From NCBI GenBank assembly GCA_956465555.1, contig OY101116.1:124001-188000 (forward strand): DNA of 64,000 bases, given 5' to 3'. The position numbers were made by a program, and so were the translations under genes. This DNA comes from Nitzschia sp. pyKryTriq1 (taxonomy: Eukaryota > Bacillariophyta > Bacillariophyceae > Bacillariales > Bacillariaceae). Below are positions 54,640 through 64,000 of this stretch, piece by piece. Each line of letters starts with the position of its first letter. The stretch's first letter is position 1. A model generated the notes under the pieces. That model made no database searches, was not told where the DNA came from, and was given only the letters and a program-made list of their open reading frames with translations.

Positions 54640-55020
54640 TAGAGTACTATACTAGCTACGAATTTGCGTACGGATAATCTGCCAGTACTGTAGACCGGCC
54701 ACTGCTTCACGCTGCGTTTGCGCTGCGTTTGCTTTCCTACTAGAGAGCTGGTAGTAGAGTATTCGTAGTGCGCCGGTACCGGTACTTTCGTTTCTATTGA
54801 CTTCTTTCCTCCTTGCAGCAACTCTCACGACGTTCGATATCGTCACTACTAGCTTAGCAGAGACAAGGGAGTGGCTAAGTCAGAGGGGCCGACGACAATC
54901 CGCCTCAAATTGACTAAGCGAAGTGTATTCCACGGCATACTCGATAGAGTTTCAAAAGTGCTTAAAGACCCGGGCCTTGATGAGGTCTTGAGAATGATAT
55001 GGAGGATGATGGTGATTCAC
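54640..55020. other. Convergent spacer
   Basis: A short repeat CTGCGTTTGCGCTGCGTTTG (54709-54731) and TACCGGTACCGGTAC-type palindromes near 54773-54784. No gene is seen. Confidence 0.45.
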
Positions 55021-55752
55021 TTATTCCGGGATGGCAGCAGCTTCTTCTTCTTCTTCTTCACTCTCCTCCGTAGAATCATTCCCCGGCCCGTCTTCTTGTG
55101 CCAGCTCCTCCTCCTCCTCCTCCTTCTCTTCGTCTTCGGGAGATCTACCTGGTTCGTACTCGGCGGATGCCAATGCCAACACCTCAGTCAAGTCGCTTCT
55201 TCCCCCCTGCACATGTCTGCGTAATAGTACAGAGCCATGCATCGCAAAAAGCACAAAACAACGTGTGAGTAGTATTCAAAAAGTGAGCGCAACCAAAACG
55301 ATAACAAGAAAACCAAGATAGGCTGGTCTATAATACGACCACTGCTGCAAATCTTTCTTACCTGCTTGCAAGGAAAAGTTCTTCAAAATCTTCAGGTTTG
55401 TCCGCTTTCAACTGTAAAAAAAGTCTGCCTAGCGAGGACCCCTCAACCTTGCGTCTCGAATCACGACTGGTGGAGTTCGTAGTACAGTATACGAGTAGTA
55501 GAGAAAAGCAAGAAGAAACAAAAGGCAACCACAGTCAGAATGTATAAATCATTGATTCCGGTGATGATATTGCTTGGTTTTCTTGTTGACACCTCGCTCT
55601 TATTGTTGTTGTTGTTGTTGTTGACCAACATTGAAAAACATAAACCACACGTACCATTTTGCAACATACTCCTCCGTCACAAATGATGAATCGCAATACT
55701 TTGGATGCCACTTATGGATTAAATCATATTCCTGTGGTGTGCGAGCAGACAT
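55021..55752 (-). CDS. Small acidic protein, about 114 residues (unknown)
   Basis: Three exons are inferred: 55752-55655, 55411-55362 and 55216-55021. They read MSARTPQEYDLIHKWHPKYC...EEYVAKW, then LKADKPEDFEELFLASR, then HVQGGRSDLTEVLALAS and a Glu-rich tail. The second splice (GTAAGA...GCAG) is canonical and in phase. The first is not: with GT-AG ends the joined frame is one base short; one more G at the acceptor (CAGG for CAG) would fix it, as would a non-standard intron. The ordered N-terminus and the frame agreement across the exons argue that it is real. The highly acidic tail recalls chaperone- or histone-binding proteins, but no family is recognised. Confidence 0.5.
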
Positions 55753-56648
55753 CCACAACAACAACAAAATAATGTAGTCGGTGAGTCAGTCAGTCAGTTA
55801 TTCAGTCAGTCAAACGGTCGTCATGCAAGCAAGAACAAAATATCTACTGACTGTCTGTATATACTGGCAGCTATACTGTACTACTTACTCTTTGTCGGAC
55901 AATCTTCCATCTTTTCTCCGCTCTACGAACATAGACGAGTACAAAAAACGAAACAAGAAAATGATGATGAGATTTGGAGAGACCACAGTGAGAGAGTGAG
56001 TGAGTGAGAGAGTCGTCACAACTGCTATACTGTAGTAATACAGTCCGCTGGCTGACTGACTGACTGCCTGTGCACTGACTGACTGCCTGTGCACTGACGG
56101 AAAGAATCATCACTCCACTCCACTCGACTCACTGAATTCCTCGCCATTATTTTATTTACGCGGGTGCGTGGTGGGCCGGCGAAGAGTTACTGTGTATGTA
56201 CTCAGTACGTCCTCGTACCAGTATGCACTGTACTGTCCAGTCATTTGAGTCGACGTTGCTCGTAGTCGTCCAGTCAAAGATTTCAACCCAAAATAAAGAG
56301 TACCTGTGGTACAGTACAAGTATCTGTGCTACTACTACCGGTACCAGGTACTGTGTACTCGTACCGCATCATTCCCGGCCCGCGTCGATCGCGTCAACTT
56401 GAAAAAAAGTCGCAGACGACATCGCAGCGCACCGCGACTGTTCGCATTATTGTATTTTCCGACCATGCGGCGCGTCTCATCGCGTCGCGTCGTCGCAAAC
56501 GAATAATACTCGTTCGATCGATGATCGAAAAAGAGCTCATCATAAAAAATCATACCAAAGAGTATAATCATATATTATTGCAGAAGCAGAAGACAAATCC
56601 AGACTATACCATTTCGTATATTCTTATTATTAGTGGAAGATCATCAGG
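55753..56648. other. Divergent spacer with tandem duplications
   Basis: GTCA tracts (55783-55812), a GAGT tract (55988-56008) and a 19-bp tandem duplication. A CG-rich patch with CGCGTCGCGTCG lies near 56470-56500. No gene is seen. Confidence 0.5.
56056..56093 (+). repeat. 19-bp unit repeated twice in tandem
   Basis: The unit beginning CTGACTGACTGCC occurs at 56056-56074 and again, identical, at 56075-56093. Confidence 0.9.
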
Positions 56649-57869
56649 ATGAACATGCTGTTCCGATTGGCTCTAGGAGGTGCCTTGATCGGGCTGTTGT
56701 ATCAATGGGCACCGGGGGAACCGTCCCCCTGGATGATGCCTAATAATAATATTGCCGGTAATAATAATAATACTATGATGGATCGTGGTGATGATCGTCC
56801 TCCTCCTCTTCCATCAATGAAAAAACCAGGTCAAGACGGACAACATGAAGATGATAATGATACTGCTGCTACTACTACTACTACTACTGCTGCTGTCGAA
56901 TATTCCATTCAACGTTTCGTGGGAGGAGATGGATCGACAAAGTTAGTCGGTCGATTGTATCTGCCAATCGTCAAGACACCAGAACAACCATTAGCACGAC
57001 ACGTACAAGAAGAAGAAGAACAACAAGAAGAACAAGAAACAAGTGAAAGTGATAGTGGCGCTGGTGGTGCTTCTTCTTCACCGCCCCCCATTGTGGTCAT
57101 GGCACATGGTCTTGGATTGACCCAGGATTGTCGATTGGATCCCATCTTTGTCCAGGCATTTCGAGAAGCCGGCCTTGCCGTCTTGACCTTTGATTATGCT
57201 ACATTTGGTGAGAGTGAAGGATGGCCTCGTCATCAAGTGATTCCCCAACGACATGTTGCCGATTTAAAGGCAGCGTTGGCACATGTGCGAGGTCAGAATT
57301 TGTCAACAACAGCAACAGCAGTGGATACGACTCGCATCGCCTTGTGGGGAACGAGTTTGGGAGGAGGACATGTACTCAGTGTCGCGGCAGTGGATCCAGA
57401 TTTGAGAGCAGTGGTGGCGACTGTACCGCATGTCAAGTCGGCTTTGGAAAGTATCCTTCGGACTCTTCAAAGGGATCCCTACCAAGCGTCTCTGGGACTG
57501 TTGAAAGTTTCGGCAGCGCTTTTGAAATGGATCATCACCAAAGTCACTTCTACTACTTCTACTGCTACTACCTATATTCCATTGCATGGTCCTCCGGGAT
57601 CCAGCGCCATGATGCAAAATCCTGGAGATGACGAAGGATATGGACGGCTGGTCGATCATCTTGTTGTTCCCCCCACATCGTCTTCTTCTTCTTCCTCCTC
57701 CTCCTCCTGGAAGAATCTTGCCACCGTGTCTTCGGTTCTTCCAGTGCTGTTCTATCGACCGTTCAATACCCTCCATCAAATATCCTGTCCGACATTGTTG
57801 TTGGCCGCGGAAAATGATACTCTCTGTCCGGCGGCCGATTCCGTGGCGGCCGTCCGATTGCTACAAGAA

Positions 57870-57902
<33 letters not shown>

Positions 57903-58109
57903 CTCGACCAGGATCATGATGCGGACAACCACCACCAGGACGCCGCCGCCGCCGCCGCCGCCAAGACGAACAACAACAACAACAACACTACGCATCGACT
58001 ACGGATGATATCGGGAGGATCCCATTTTGATGTCTACCAAGGGGAAGCCTTGCAGATCCTTTTGAACGAGACAGTGTCATTTTTCAAAGAGCATCTACTA
58101 TACAATTAG
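56649..58109 (+). CDS. Alpha/beta hydrolase, S9/S15-like, membrane-anchored
   Basis: The protein has 486 residues and no intron. A short hydrophobic N-terminus (about 3-20) could be a signal or anchor. After a low-complexity stretch the hydrolase fold begins near residue 83 (GDGSTKLVGRLYLP). The oxyanion block is VVMAHGLGLTQDC, then FDYATFGESEGWPR, the nucleophile elbow GTSLGGGH, the Asp in LLLAAENDTLCP and the His in ISGGSHFDVY. This is closest to hydrolases annotated as serine aminopeptidase or X-Pro dipeptidyl-peptidase relatives; an esterase is as likely. Ser, Gln and Asn runs interrupt the lid. It differs from the lipase-like enzyme at 27521, so the two are not a recent duplication. Confidence 0.85.
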
Positions 58110-58611
58110 CTCCTACCGTACTACTGGTACTACTACTGGCAGCTAATACCGGTAGCACTGTATCTCCTCGTAAATAATACCACCGACCGGAACTGAACTG
58201 AACTGACTGATGGTATATTATAGTCTAATACACTGCCAATGAAAGACCGATGATAAAATATGTATCTCTCTGAACTTTCTGTTTTCTCGAATAATACCTA
58301 CTAGTAGTAGTACTACTAGCTAGTAGAGAGTAGAGACGACGTCTAGCTACGTCTACTCTCTACTCTACTAGTAGAGTAGAGTAGACGACTCTTACGTCGT
58401 AACATTGTCAATTAGCAAGATACATGTGGCGCTAGTATTAGATAGACCATGTTTTAAAAAAGAAATAGATATTGCTATTATATTGCTAAAATACTATTGT
58501 CACACACATGTCGCTATTCGTAGGCTACAGTATTACGTACCGGTGCTACACGTACTGTACCGCTACCAACCTTCCAAACGAATATAATAGTCGAACAAGG
58601 CAAGGTTGGTG
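58110..58611. other. Convergent spacer with imperfect TAG/CTA hairpins
   Basis: About 58300-58390 consists of CTAGTAG, GTAGAGA and their complements, able to form imperfect hairpins. No gene is seen. Confidence 0.5.
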
Positions 58612-59952
58612 TTAGACTTCTCCAAAGGTCGCTGGACGAGCACTCGATGATGTTCCGTTGGCACCAGTGGTAGTAACATTGTCGGAACCACCATTATTGG
58701 TTGGCTTGTTCATAAATGGATTGGGTTGTTGGACAGCAGCAGGAGCACTAACAGCACCCCCTCCTCCCCCGAGTGCTTGAAGTAGAGATGCCAGCCCCCC
58801 TGGGCCGGCAGCTGCTGGATGATGATTCGAGAGGGCGTTCATATTGTTAAAATTGTTGTTGTTTGGTATTCCTCCTCCACCACCACCACCACCACCACCA
58901 ATCAGTGCCTGTAAGAGACTAGCGACTTGAGGAGCAGGCGGTGCCGTTGTCCCATTGTTGATGTTTCGGTGGCTGCCACTCGAAGCATCTAGCCCGCCTC
59001 CTCCTCCTCCCTGTTGGTGTTGTTCGATATTGGAGAAATGTTGTTGTCCTGCACTGCTGGAAGGTGTTGGTCCAGGTGTGGGTTGGGACGAGTTTTGGCT
59101 ACCTTGATTCAATGGTTGTGGCTGCTGTTGTTGTTGTTGTTGTTGTTGTTGCTGTTGCATCATGTCCATATTGGGACCACCAGCCAACAGAGCCATGGCT
59201 GCTGGATTGAATCCACCACCACCAGCACCTCCTCCTTGCATCGCATTGGCAAGCAAGAGCTGCGTCAACATTGGGTTCATTCCACCAACTCCTCCTCCAA
59301 AGAGAGGTGGAGGCGCATGCTGCTGCTGCTGTTGCAAGAACATTTGCTGCGCCAACAGATCCATCAACGGATTCCCAGTGCCACTGCCGTTGTTCGAGTT
59401 CATGGCGTTGCCGCTACCACCCCCACCCCCCAAGCCATTCATATTCATGTTCATGTTCATGTTCAGGTTGGCCGCAAAGGGCAACGACGGCAAATGATGA
59501 TTCGTCGGAGCTCCACCGCCAGCAGCAGCACTGGACAGTCCGCCCGTACCACCACCTTGATGGAGTGTCTTGATGGATTGAATGGCTTCCCTGAGTTTAT
59601 CATTGTCCATCTTGATTCGTTTATTCTCTTGATGGAGTTGCCAGTGCTCTTGCTGGAGAGTGTCCAGCATGAGCCGCTTGCGCTCACGCGATCGTCGAGC
59701 ATTCACGCGATTCTTGCCGCGTCGCTTGGCCACATCTGCTTCGCCATCGCCATCGTCACCGGCATCGTCGCCGTCGTCGCCCTCTTCATCGCCGGTGGAC
59801 GAGGCCGACACTGTGGATCTCGCCTCTTTGGGATGAGTGATATTATTGCCTTGCTGCTCTTCGTCTTCTCCGGAGGCGCTCATAATGATGGTTATGTGTG
59901 GTTTTGTTTTGTTTCGTGCTGTGTGTTGGGGTGTGCGACTTGGGAGCTTCAA
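58612..59952 (-). CDS. bZIP transcription factor
   Basis: The frame has 446 codons; the ATG at 59883 (MSASGEDEE, 423 residues) is the likelier start, since the leader before it has no domain. An acidic N-terminus leads to the basic region KRRGKNRVNARRSRERKR (about 77-93), with the Asn-x7-Arg spacing that contacts DNA. A zipper follows with heptads L99, L106, I113, L120 and I127. The remaining 300 residues are Gly, Asn, Met and Gln-rich, as in activation domains. bZIP dimers bind ACGT-core sites such as TGACGTCA. It lies 1.3 kb from the selenoprotein gene, head to head. Confidence 0.9.
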   Translation of the reverse strand: MKLPSRTPQHTARNKTKPHITIIMSASGEDEEQQGNNITHPKEARSTVSASSTGDEEGDDGDDAGDDGDGEADVAKRRGKNRVNARRSRERKRLMLDTLQQEHWQLHQENKRIKMDNDKLREAIQSIKTLHQGGGTGGLSSAAAGGGAPTNHHLPSLPFAANLNMNMNMNMNGLGGGGGSGNAMNSNNGSGTGNPLMDLLAQQMFLQQQQQHAPPPLFGGGVGGMNPMLTQLLLANAMQGGGAGGGGFNPAAMALLAGGPNMDMMQQQQQQQQQQQQPQPLNQGSQNSSQPTPGPTPSSSAGQQHFSNIEQHQQGGGGGGLDASSGSHRNINNGTTAPPAPQVASLLQALIGGGGGGGGGGIPNNNNFNNMNALSNHHPAAAGPGGLASLLQALGGGGGAVSAPAAVQQPNPFMNKPTNNGGSDNVTTTGANGTSSSARPATFGEV

Positions 59953-61159
59953 GGGGGCGAAATGAGAAGCGGCGGGTCAGTTGTTGTTGTTGTTTCAATC
60001 AATGCGTAGATAGCAGATAGATAGATCGAATGAATGAATGGTGGATGGATGGATGGTTGGATTTGAAAAAGAGAGAGACATGCAGTAACAGCAACAACAA
60101 CAACAACAACAATCAGATACACTTACTCGTACAGTAGTAGTACACCAAATACAAATCCAATCCGATTTGCTGGACAATTCCGAGAGAAGAAAAATAGTGA
60201 CGGGTCGCTACAAAGAGATGACCTGTCTTCTGTTGCCTGACAACTCACCCATGAAAGGGATATTTACGTGCACTCTACTGGTACGCATGCATGCACCCCC
60301 GCGGCTCGGTCGTGGTGTTGGTGCGTCTACGTCCACTCGTCCGCTGCTACGTGTACCTGGTACTGTACCGTACGTCCAATGATGTACCGACGCACGACGA
60401 CGACGTGTAGCGTTCATTCCGCGATCCTGCCTGGCGAGCGCGACGAGAGAATACGTAGAAAATATACTTTTGATGATGTAGAAAAGACATCGGTGAAGAT
60501 GGTTGCTTCTTCTGGAAATTCCGAAATGCTGGCATTGATTGGTTCGTGTCAGATGCACACAGGCAGGCATCAGGACGACGTGGAATGCATGTGAGAAGTC
60601 GAAGCATGATTTTTAGAAGAGTTAGTTCTCACCACCCTTTTTAGAGCTCCATAAATGAAGGGCCATTCTAACTAAATAAGAGAGGGCCCTTCATCGTGCG
60701 TTGACGCCAATCCTATGTTGTATCGGCTGGCCGGCTCGCACCGATACCACAAGAGTACATGCGTCAGCGAGCAGCGAACTCATCAGAACCCAAACTGCAC
60801 AGTTAGTTAAGAAGTGTGATCCATTTTGGTGAGAGATGACGAATGATGACAAAGTGCGTACGCGTATGCGAACTGAGAGAAAGCAATTTGATTGGATGGA
60901 TTGTTCTCCCTCCTCTCTTCGCCTCTGCCCCTAATACCAGTGTGTACTGTACAGCGTCCATAACGGTATGATACCGTCTCCCTTTCCCCCCGCTCCGCCC
61001 CACTATTACACGCCCCCCCCCCCCACGCCACGCGCATGTCTCCAATTTTTGAGACCCAACGGATCCAAAACCGCCAACCCACACCGCGCCAACCGCCCAA
61101 CAACAGCAAGAAAAAGATCCAACTTATTGTTCTTCTTTTTCTTCTTTCTCAAGCAAGGA

Positions 61160-61198
<39 letters not shown>

Positions 61199-61221
61199 GC
61201 AGGAGGAGGAGGAGGAGGAGG
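59953..61221. other. 1.3-kb divergent spacer
   Basis: Contents are a GGATGGAT tract (60041-60058), a CAA tract (60088-60112), the hairpin at 60655-60694, a 12-C run (61013-61024) and a GA tract (61165-61195) just before the selenoprotein start. A short open frame at 60430-60592 shows no family features. Confidence 0.5.
60655..60694. repeat. 10-bp perfect inverted repeat (hairpin)
   Basis: ATGAAGGGCC at 60655-60664 and its complement at 60685-60694, with a 20-base AT-rich loop. It could be the footprint of an excised element or an RNA hairpin. Confidence 0.6.
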
Positions 61222-62340
61222 ATGAGGACGGTAATCTTGTTGTTGGCAGTCCTCGCCGCCGCCCTGTCGTCGTCGCACGCTCAAGCATCATCATCATCAT
61301 CATCGGCCAGCAGCAGCAGCAGCAGCAGCAGCATCCCCAACGAAGAAATTGGCGTCATGGTCGAGATTGTGGATACTGACACAAAAACGCCGCCACCATC
61401 GCCTCTGGTCATCTCGGCGATTATTGAATCGTGCCAGGGGTGACAGTTGAACAAATTGCCACTTCTCAAGGAATTCTTAAAGGGCGGCGAGGCGGAATGC
61501 TATAAAAATGTGGAAATCAAATACGTCATGGGCAAACCACCCACCCTGTCGATTTACCATTCGGGAAAATTTCACGAAAAAGTGAATCTCAAAGACTATA
61601 GTACTACTAGTACTAGTAGTAGTACTAAGAAAAAACTTCATGATCTCTTTCAAGAAAAGGGATTCGAGTTGAAATCGAATGAAGAAATCATTGCGATTAA
61701 GAAAGCAAAGGATGCGGAAGAAGAATTGAGGAGACAGCTTGAAGAAGAGACGAATCGGAAGTGGGAAGAAAAGAATCGACAGAAAGAAAAGATGATTCAA
61801 GAAGAGATTCAGCGACAAAAGGAGCTCTACGGTCATTCCGTATTGGAGGAGGAAATCAAGGCCGGGAGAAAAGTGGACCATAGAAAATCATCTAGAAGGC
61901 TGCAAGAAGGACACGAATCATCATCTGATGATGAAACCAATCCTACTACATACTACTACTACTCCTCGCCAACGCCACCCGGGGCCAAACGACTGGTAGA
62001 TTTCATGGACGACGAAGAGAAAATGCGAGACAAAAGGCGGAAAGAGCAGCGCGAGATGCAAGAAAAGATGAGAGAAGAATACCTAAAGAAGACGGCAGAA
62101 ATGAATGAGCAGCGGCAACTCGAGAAAGAGCGTAGAAGAGGAGCAGAGAGACGACGAAATCTCGAACAGCTAGAACTACTAGATGGAATGGCACCAAAAG
62201 AAGAGCAACAAGCAACATTGCTGAAAGAGCGAAAGATGGACGATGAGGACAGGGGGGACGAAAGCATAAAGAAAGGGGACCGGACAAGAGAAAGTGCTCG
62301 AGGGACGGATCACCCAAAACAAACTGGTATGGAGTTGTAG
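61222..62340 (+). CDS. Selenoprotein of the SelM/Sep15 family, Sec74 encoded by in-frame TGA
   Basis: Reading TGA at 61441-61443 as selenocysteine gives 372 residues. A signal peptide (about 1-21) starts the protein, so it enters the ER. The redox motif is C-Q-G-U with Q-L-N-K-L-P directly after it, very close to the CGGUQLNRL of SelM. The thioredoxin-like fold continues with YKNVEIKYVMGKPPTLSIY and HEKVNLKDY, as in SelM and Sep15, and HDLFQEKGF ends it. These proteins are ER thiol-disulfide oxidoreductases. About 200 more residues follow, mostly charged and coiled (EEELRRQLEEETNRKWEEK), ending GMEL, which is not a standard ER retention signal. Without recoding, the two halves would be separate fragments, each with half of the family pattern. 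Confidence 0.88.
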
Positions 62341-62432
62341 TAGTGAGGGATTATCAGAAGGGTCGAGGGGCTGGTACGGTATCATAGAAAAGTGGCAAAA
62401 CCGCGGTACTTTCATAGGAACTATGCATGTTC

Positions 62433-62494
62433 GGGTTGAATGATGTTGTGCTGACACGACTCCGTATTGTCGGCTGGCACAGCTGATGTAACCT
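62433..62494 (+). promoter_or_regulatory. SECIS element (selenocysteine insertion hairpin), candidate
   Basis: It starts 93 bases after the stop codon. ATGA (62440-62443) faces TGAT (62484-62487), forming the non-Watson-Crick quartet. Above it 62445-62453 pairs with 62475-62483, then one mismatch, one pair and a bulge, then 62457-62460 with 62469-62472. The apical loop TCCGTATT contains CC, the variant known from SelM and SelO. Below, GGTT (62434-62437) pairs with AACC (62490-62493). The fold was made by hand. Confidence 0.75.
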
Positions 62495-63921
62495 CCAACC
62501 ATGTTGTCGGTCCTGCTGGTACCGGTACTCCCTAACTTAGACATAATACTACCACGAATATAATATCATAAACATATCAAAGTATTTGGATCGTCTTCTC
62601 TCTAGTAGTACTTGTACCGGTAGAGTAGAGCGTGCTACTATCATCATCTCTTCTAATGATAATCTTCTGAGCATTATGTCTCCTCTACTACTACTGTACT
62701 AGCTTGTAGTACTAGTAGTAACAGCAAAGATACGGTCAGTGACTCATCTGACGTATGAACAACGAATGAATAGCAAATCCTCATCACAATGGCAACGCGG
62801 ACTAAAAGTAGTACCGGTATGCTCCAAAGGCTCCGTTTCGCTCATCGATGTTATGCAATCACAGATTGAAGATTCCTTGGTAGGAAAGTACTTGGTATTT
62901 GGTGGTTTTTTTCAGCCATCTCACTACTAATAAGGACTACTTCTTGACTGCAAATAATTGTGATATTGTATGTTACTGGTACCACGCATTCATTAGCTGG
63001 AACACGTGGCATGACGCACGCATGCATAGGTGCGTGGTCGACGAGGACACCGACCGTACCATTTCGCTCAGGTTCTCTCTTCTCTCCACTGGTTTTGTGG
63101 ATTGCAGATATTGCATTGAGCAATAAATGCTGGGAATGCAAGTTCGCAGGCACTTTGTTCGACTAATTATTAGCTGGCCGTCGAGCTGACGGGGGCAAGG
63201 TTCTGATTACGTACAGGTATGATACGCTTCGACAAGAGCGCTACGAGAACAATAGATACCGTGCAGATATAGATATTGGAGAACAAAGAAGAGGAAGATA
63301 CCTGATAATTCTCTGGTTTTATCCGAGATGGCAAAAAGTTCTTCCTCGTCTTCAAAGAGACCCTATTTTATGAGATGCTTTGAGTCAAAATCGGTGAATT
63401 CAAAACCTCTCCTGAGCTAACCCACGTAGCAATAGTACTAGAAATGGTTCATTCGTTCTTCAATGTTAGAAAGTGCCCAGTGAGATTTCGGAGGAATAGT
63501 GGTTCATGTTCGGAGAAGCGGGCGTCGGTACTTCGTACAAATAAAAGAGCGTAACTACCTTGAATTTGTCTTCAACACCGTCAATGCACTATTTGCTTCG
63601 GTGGATGCCGCTTCTCTGAAGCCTCCCGCCCAGCTCCCGCCTACGGAAAGTCATTTTGAACGTATCATAATATGTACTCTAACTTGAAGCTTGAGCAACA
63701 ATAGTTCTGCCGGAGGAATACCTGTAGATTCTTCCGGAGGAGAAGCAATTTCCTTTATTTATTCCTTTAAACCGAGGGCATATACGTTCGGCACCATAAT
63801 TGTCCGTCGTCAGAGCGACTCGCCACCTACCCGTGCCCAACGAACGAAGATCGATGCAGAACCGATGAAAAGCAACAAAAGTTCATCCCCATAAAATTCA
63901 CCTTCGAAAATCGAAAACATC
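62495..63921. other. 1.4-kb spacer
   Basis: TACTAG tracts occur near 62600-62720. Open frames of 60-100 codons (for example 62899-63126, 63691-63894) have no family features and ordinary spacer composition, so none is annotated. An unrecognised gene with several small exons is possible. Confidence 0.4.
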
Positions 63922-64000
63922 ATGATGTACCAAAACCAGGAAGACGCTATGATCTACAAGAACGAAGACAAAGCCGATGGCCAAGTTACCGGTGCTGCGG
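63922..64000 (+). CDS. Possible start of a gene cut by the right edge
   Basis: ATG at 63922 opens 26 codons to the window end, reading MMYQNQEDAMIYKNEDKADG and on. The AT-rich leader before it and the balanced composition suggest a real start. It is too short to identify. Confidence 0.35.
   Translation, partial: MMYQNQEDAMIYKNEDKADGQVTGAA

Noticed and set aside
61447-62340. Separate gene starting after the TGA
   Set aside because: It has no good ATG, and its start is the second half of a SelM motif; one recoded gene explains both pieces.
1-64000. tRNA or rRNA genes
   Set aside because: None seen by eye; no convincing cloverleaf with a GTTCRANNC arm. A tRNAscan-SE run would settle it.

Overview
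The window looks like nuclear DNA of a photosynthetic stramenopile, most likely a diatom. Four things point that way. Genes are split by short GT-AG introns (98 to 301 bp, half of the donors reading GTACGT). Two proteins carry bipartite plastid presequences with an Ala-Phe motif behind a signal peptide. Families that are abundant in diatoms are present (a DUF6824 protein, an RNI-type LRR protein, sulfatase, sulfotransferase, secreted Cys-rich proteins). Microsatellites run through both spacers and coding regions. The genus cannot be told from the sequence alone.

Layout. 1-9.3 kb: two copies of a type II membrane sulfatase face away from each other as a large inverted duplication, enclosing a probable thylakoid lumen protein and a RecQ helicase with a RanBP2-type zinc finger. 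9.8-20.3 kb: GT8 glycosyltransferase, asparagine synthetase A (asnA), a plastid-targeted CDF metal transporter and an LRR protein. 20.3-22.4 kb: a degraded retroelement zone. 22.7-31.9 kb: Golgi-type sulfotransferase, a Cys-rich surface protein, a monoacylglycerol-lipase-like hydrolase and an eEF2-kinase-type alpha-kinase. 32.7-42.5 kb: a protein with D-box-like and KEN motifs, a plastid membrane protein, a triple-repeat Cys-rich secreted protein and a large RS-rich protein. 43-55 kb: aspartase (aspA), a four-TM protein, a DUF6824 protein, an ammonium transporter, a type II NAD(P)H dehydrogenase and a small acidic protein. 56-64 kb: a second alpha/beta hydrolase, a bZIP factor, a SelM/Sep15-type selenoprotein, and perhaps the start of another gene at the right edge.

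Two themes recur. Nitrogen: asnA (Asp to Asn), aspA (Asp to fumarate plus ammonia) and an ammonium transporter lie within 38 kb, though not as an operon. Sulfated glycans: two sulfatases, a GT8 enzyme and a sulfotransferase could all act on extracellular or Golgi polysaccharide.

The most notable results are the selenoprotein, whose in-frame TGA sits in a CxxU motif and is followed by a well-formed SECIS-like hairpin; a D-box/KEN protein that could be a securin-like APC/C substrate; an eEF2 kinase with a Tudor-like insert; and a dispersed non-coding element family with a shared 17- to 22-base core, three of whose four copies also carry TGACGTCA palindromes. Several gene models (eEF2 kinase, DUF6824 protein, plastid membrane protein, acidic protein, selenoprotein) were rebuilt here across introns or a recoded stop.
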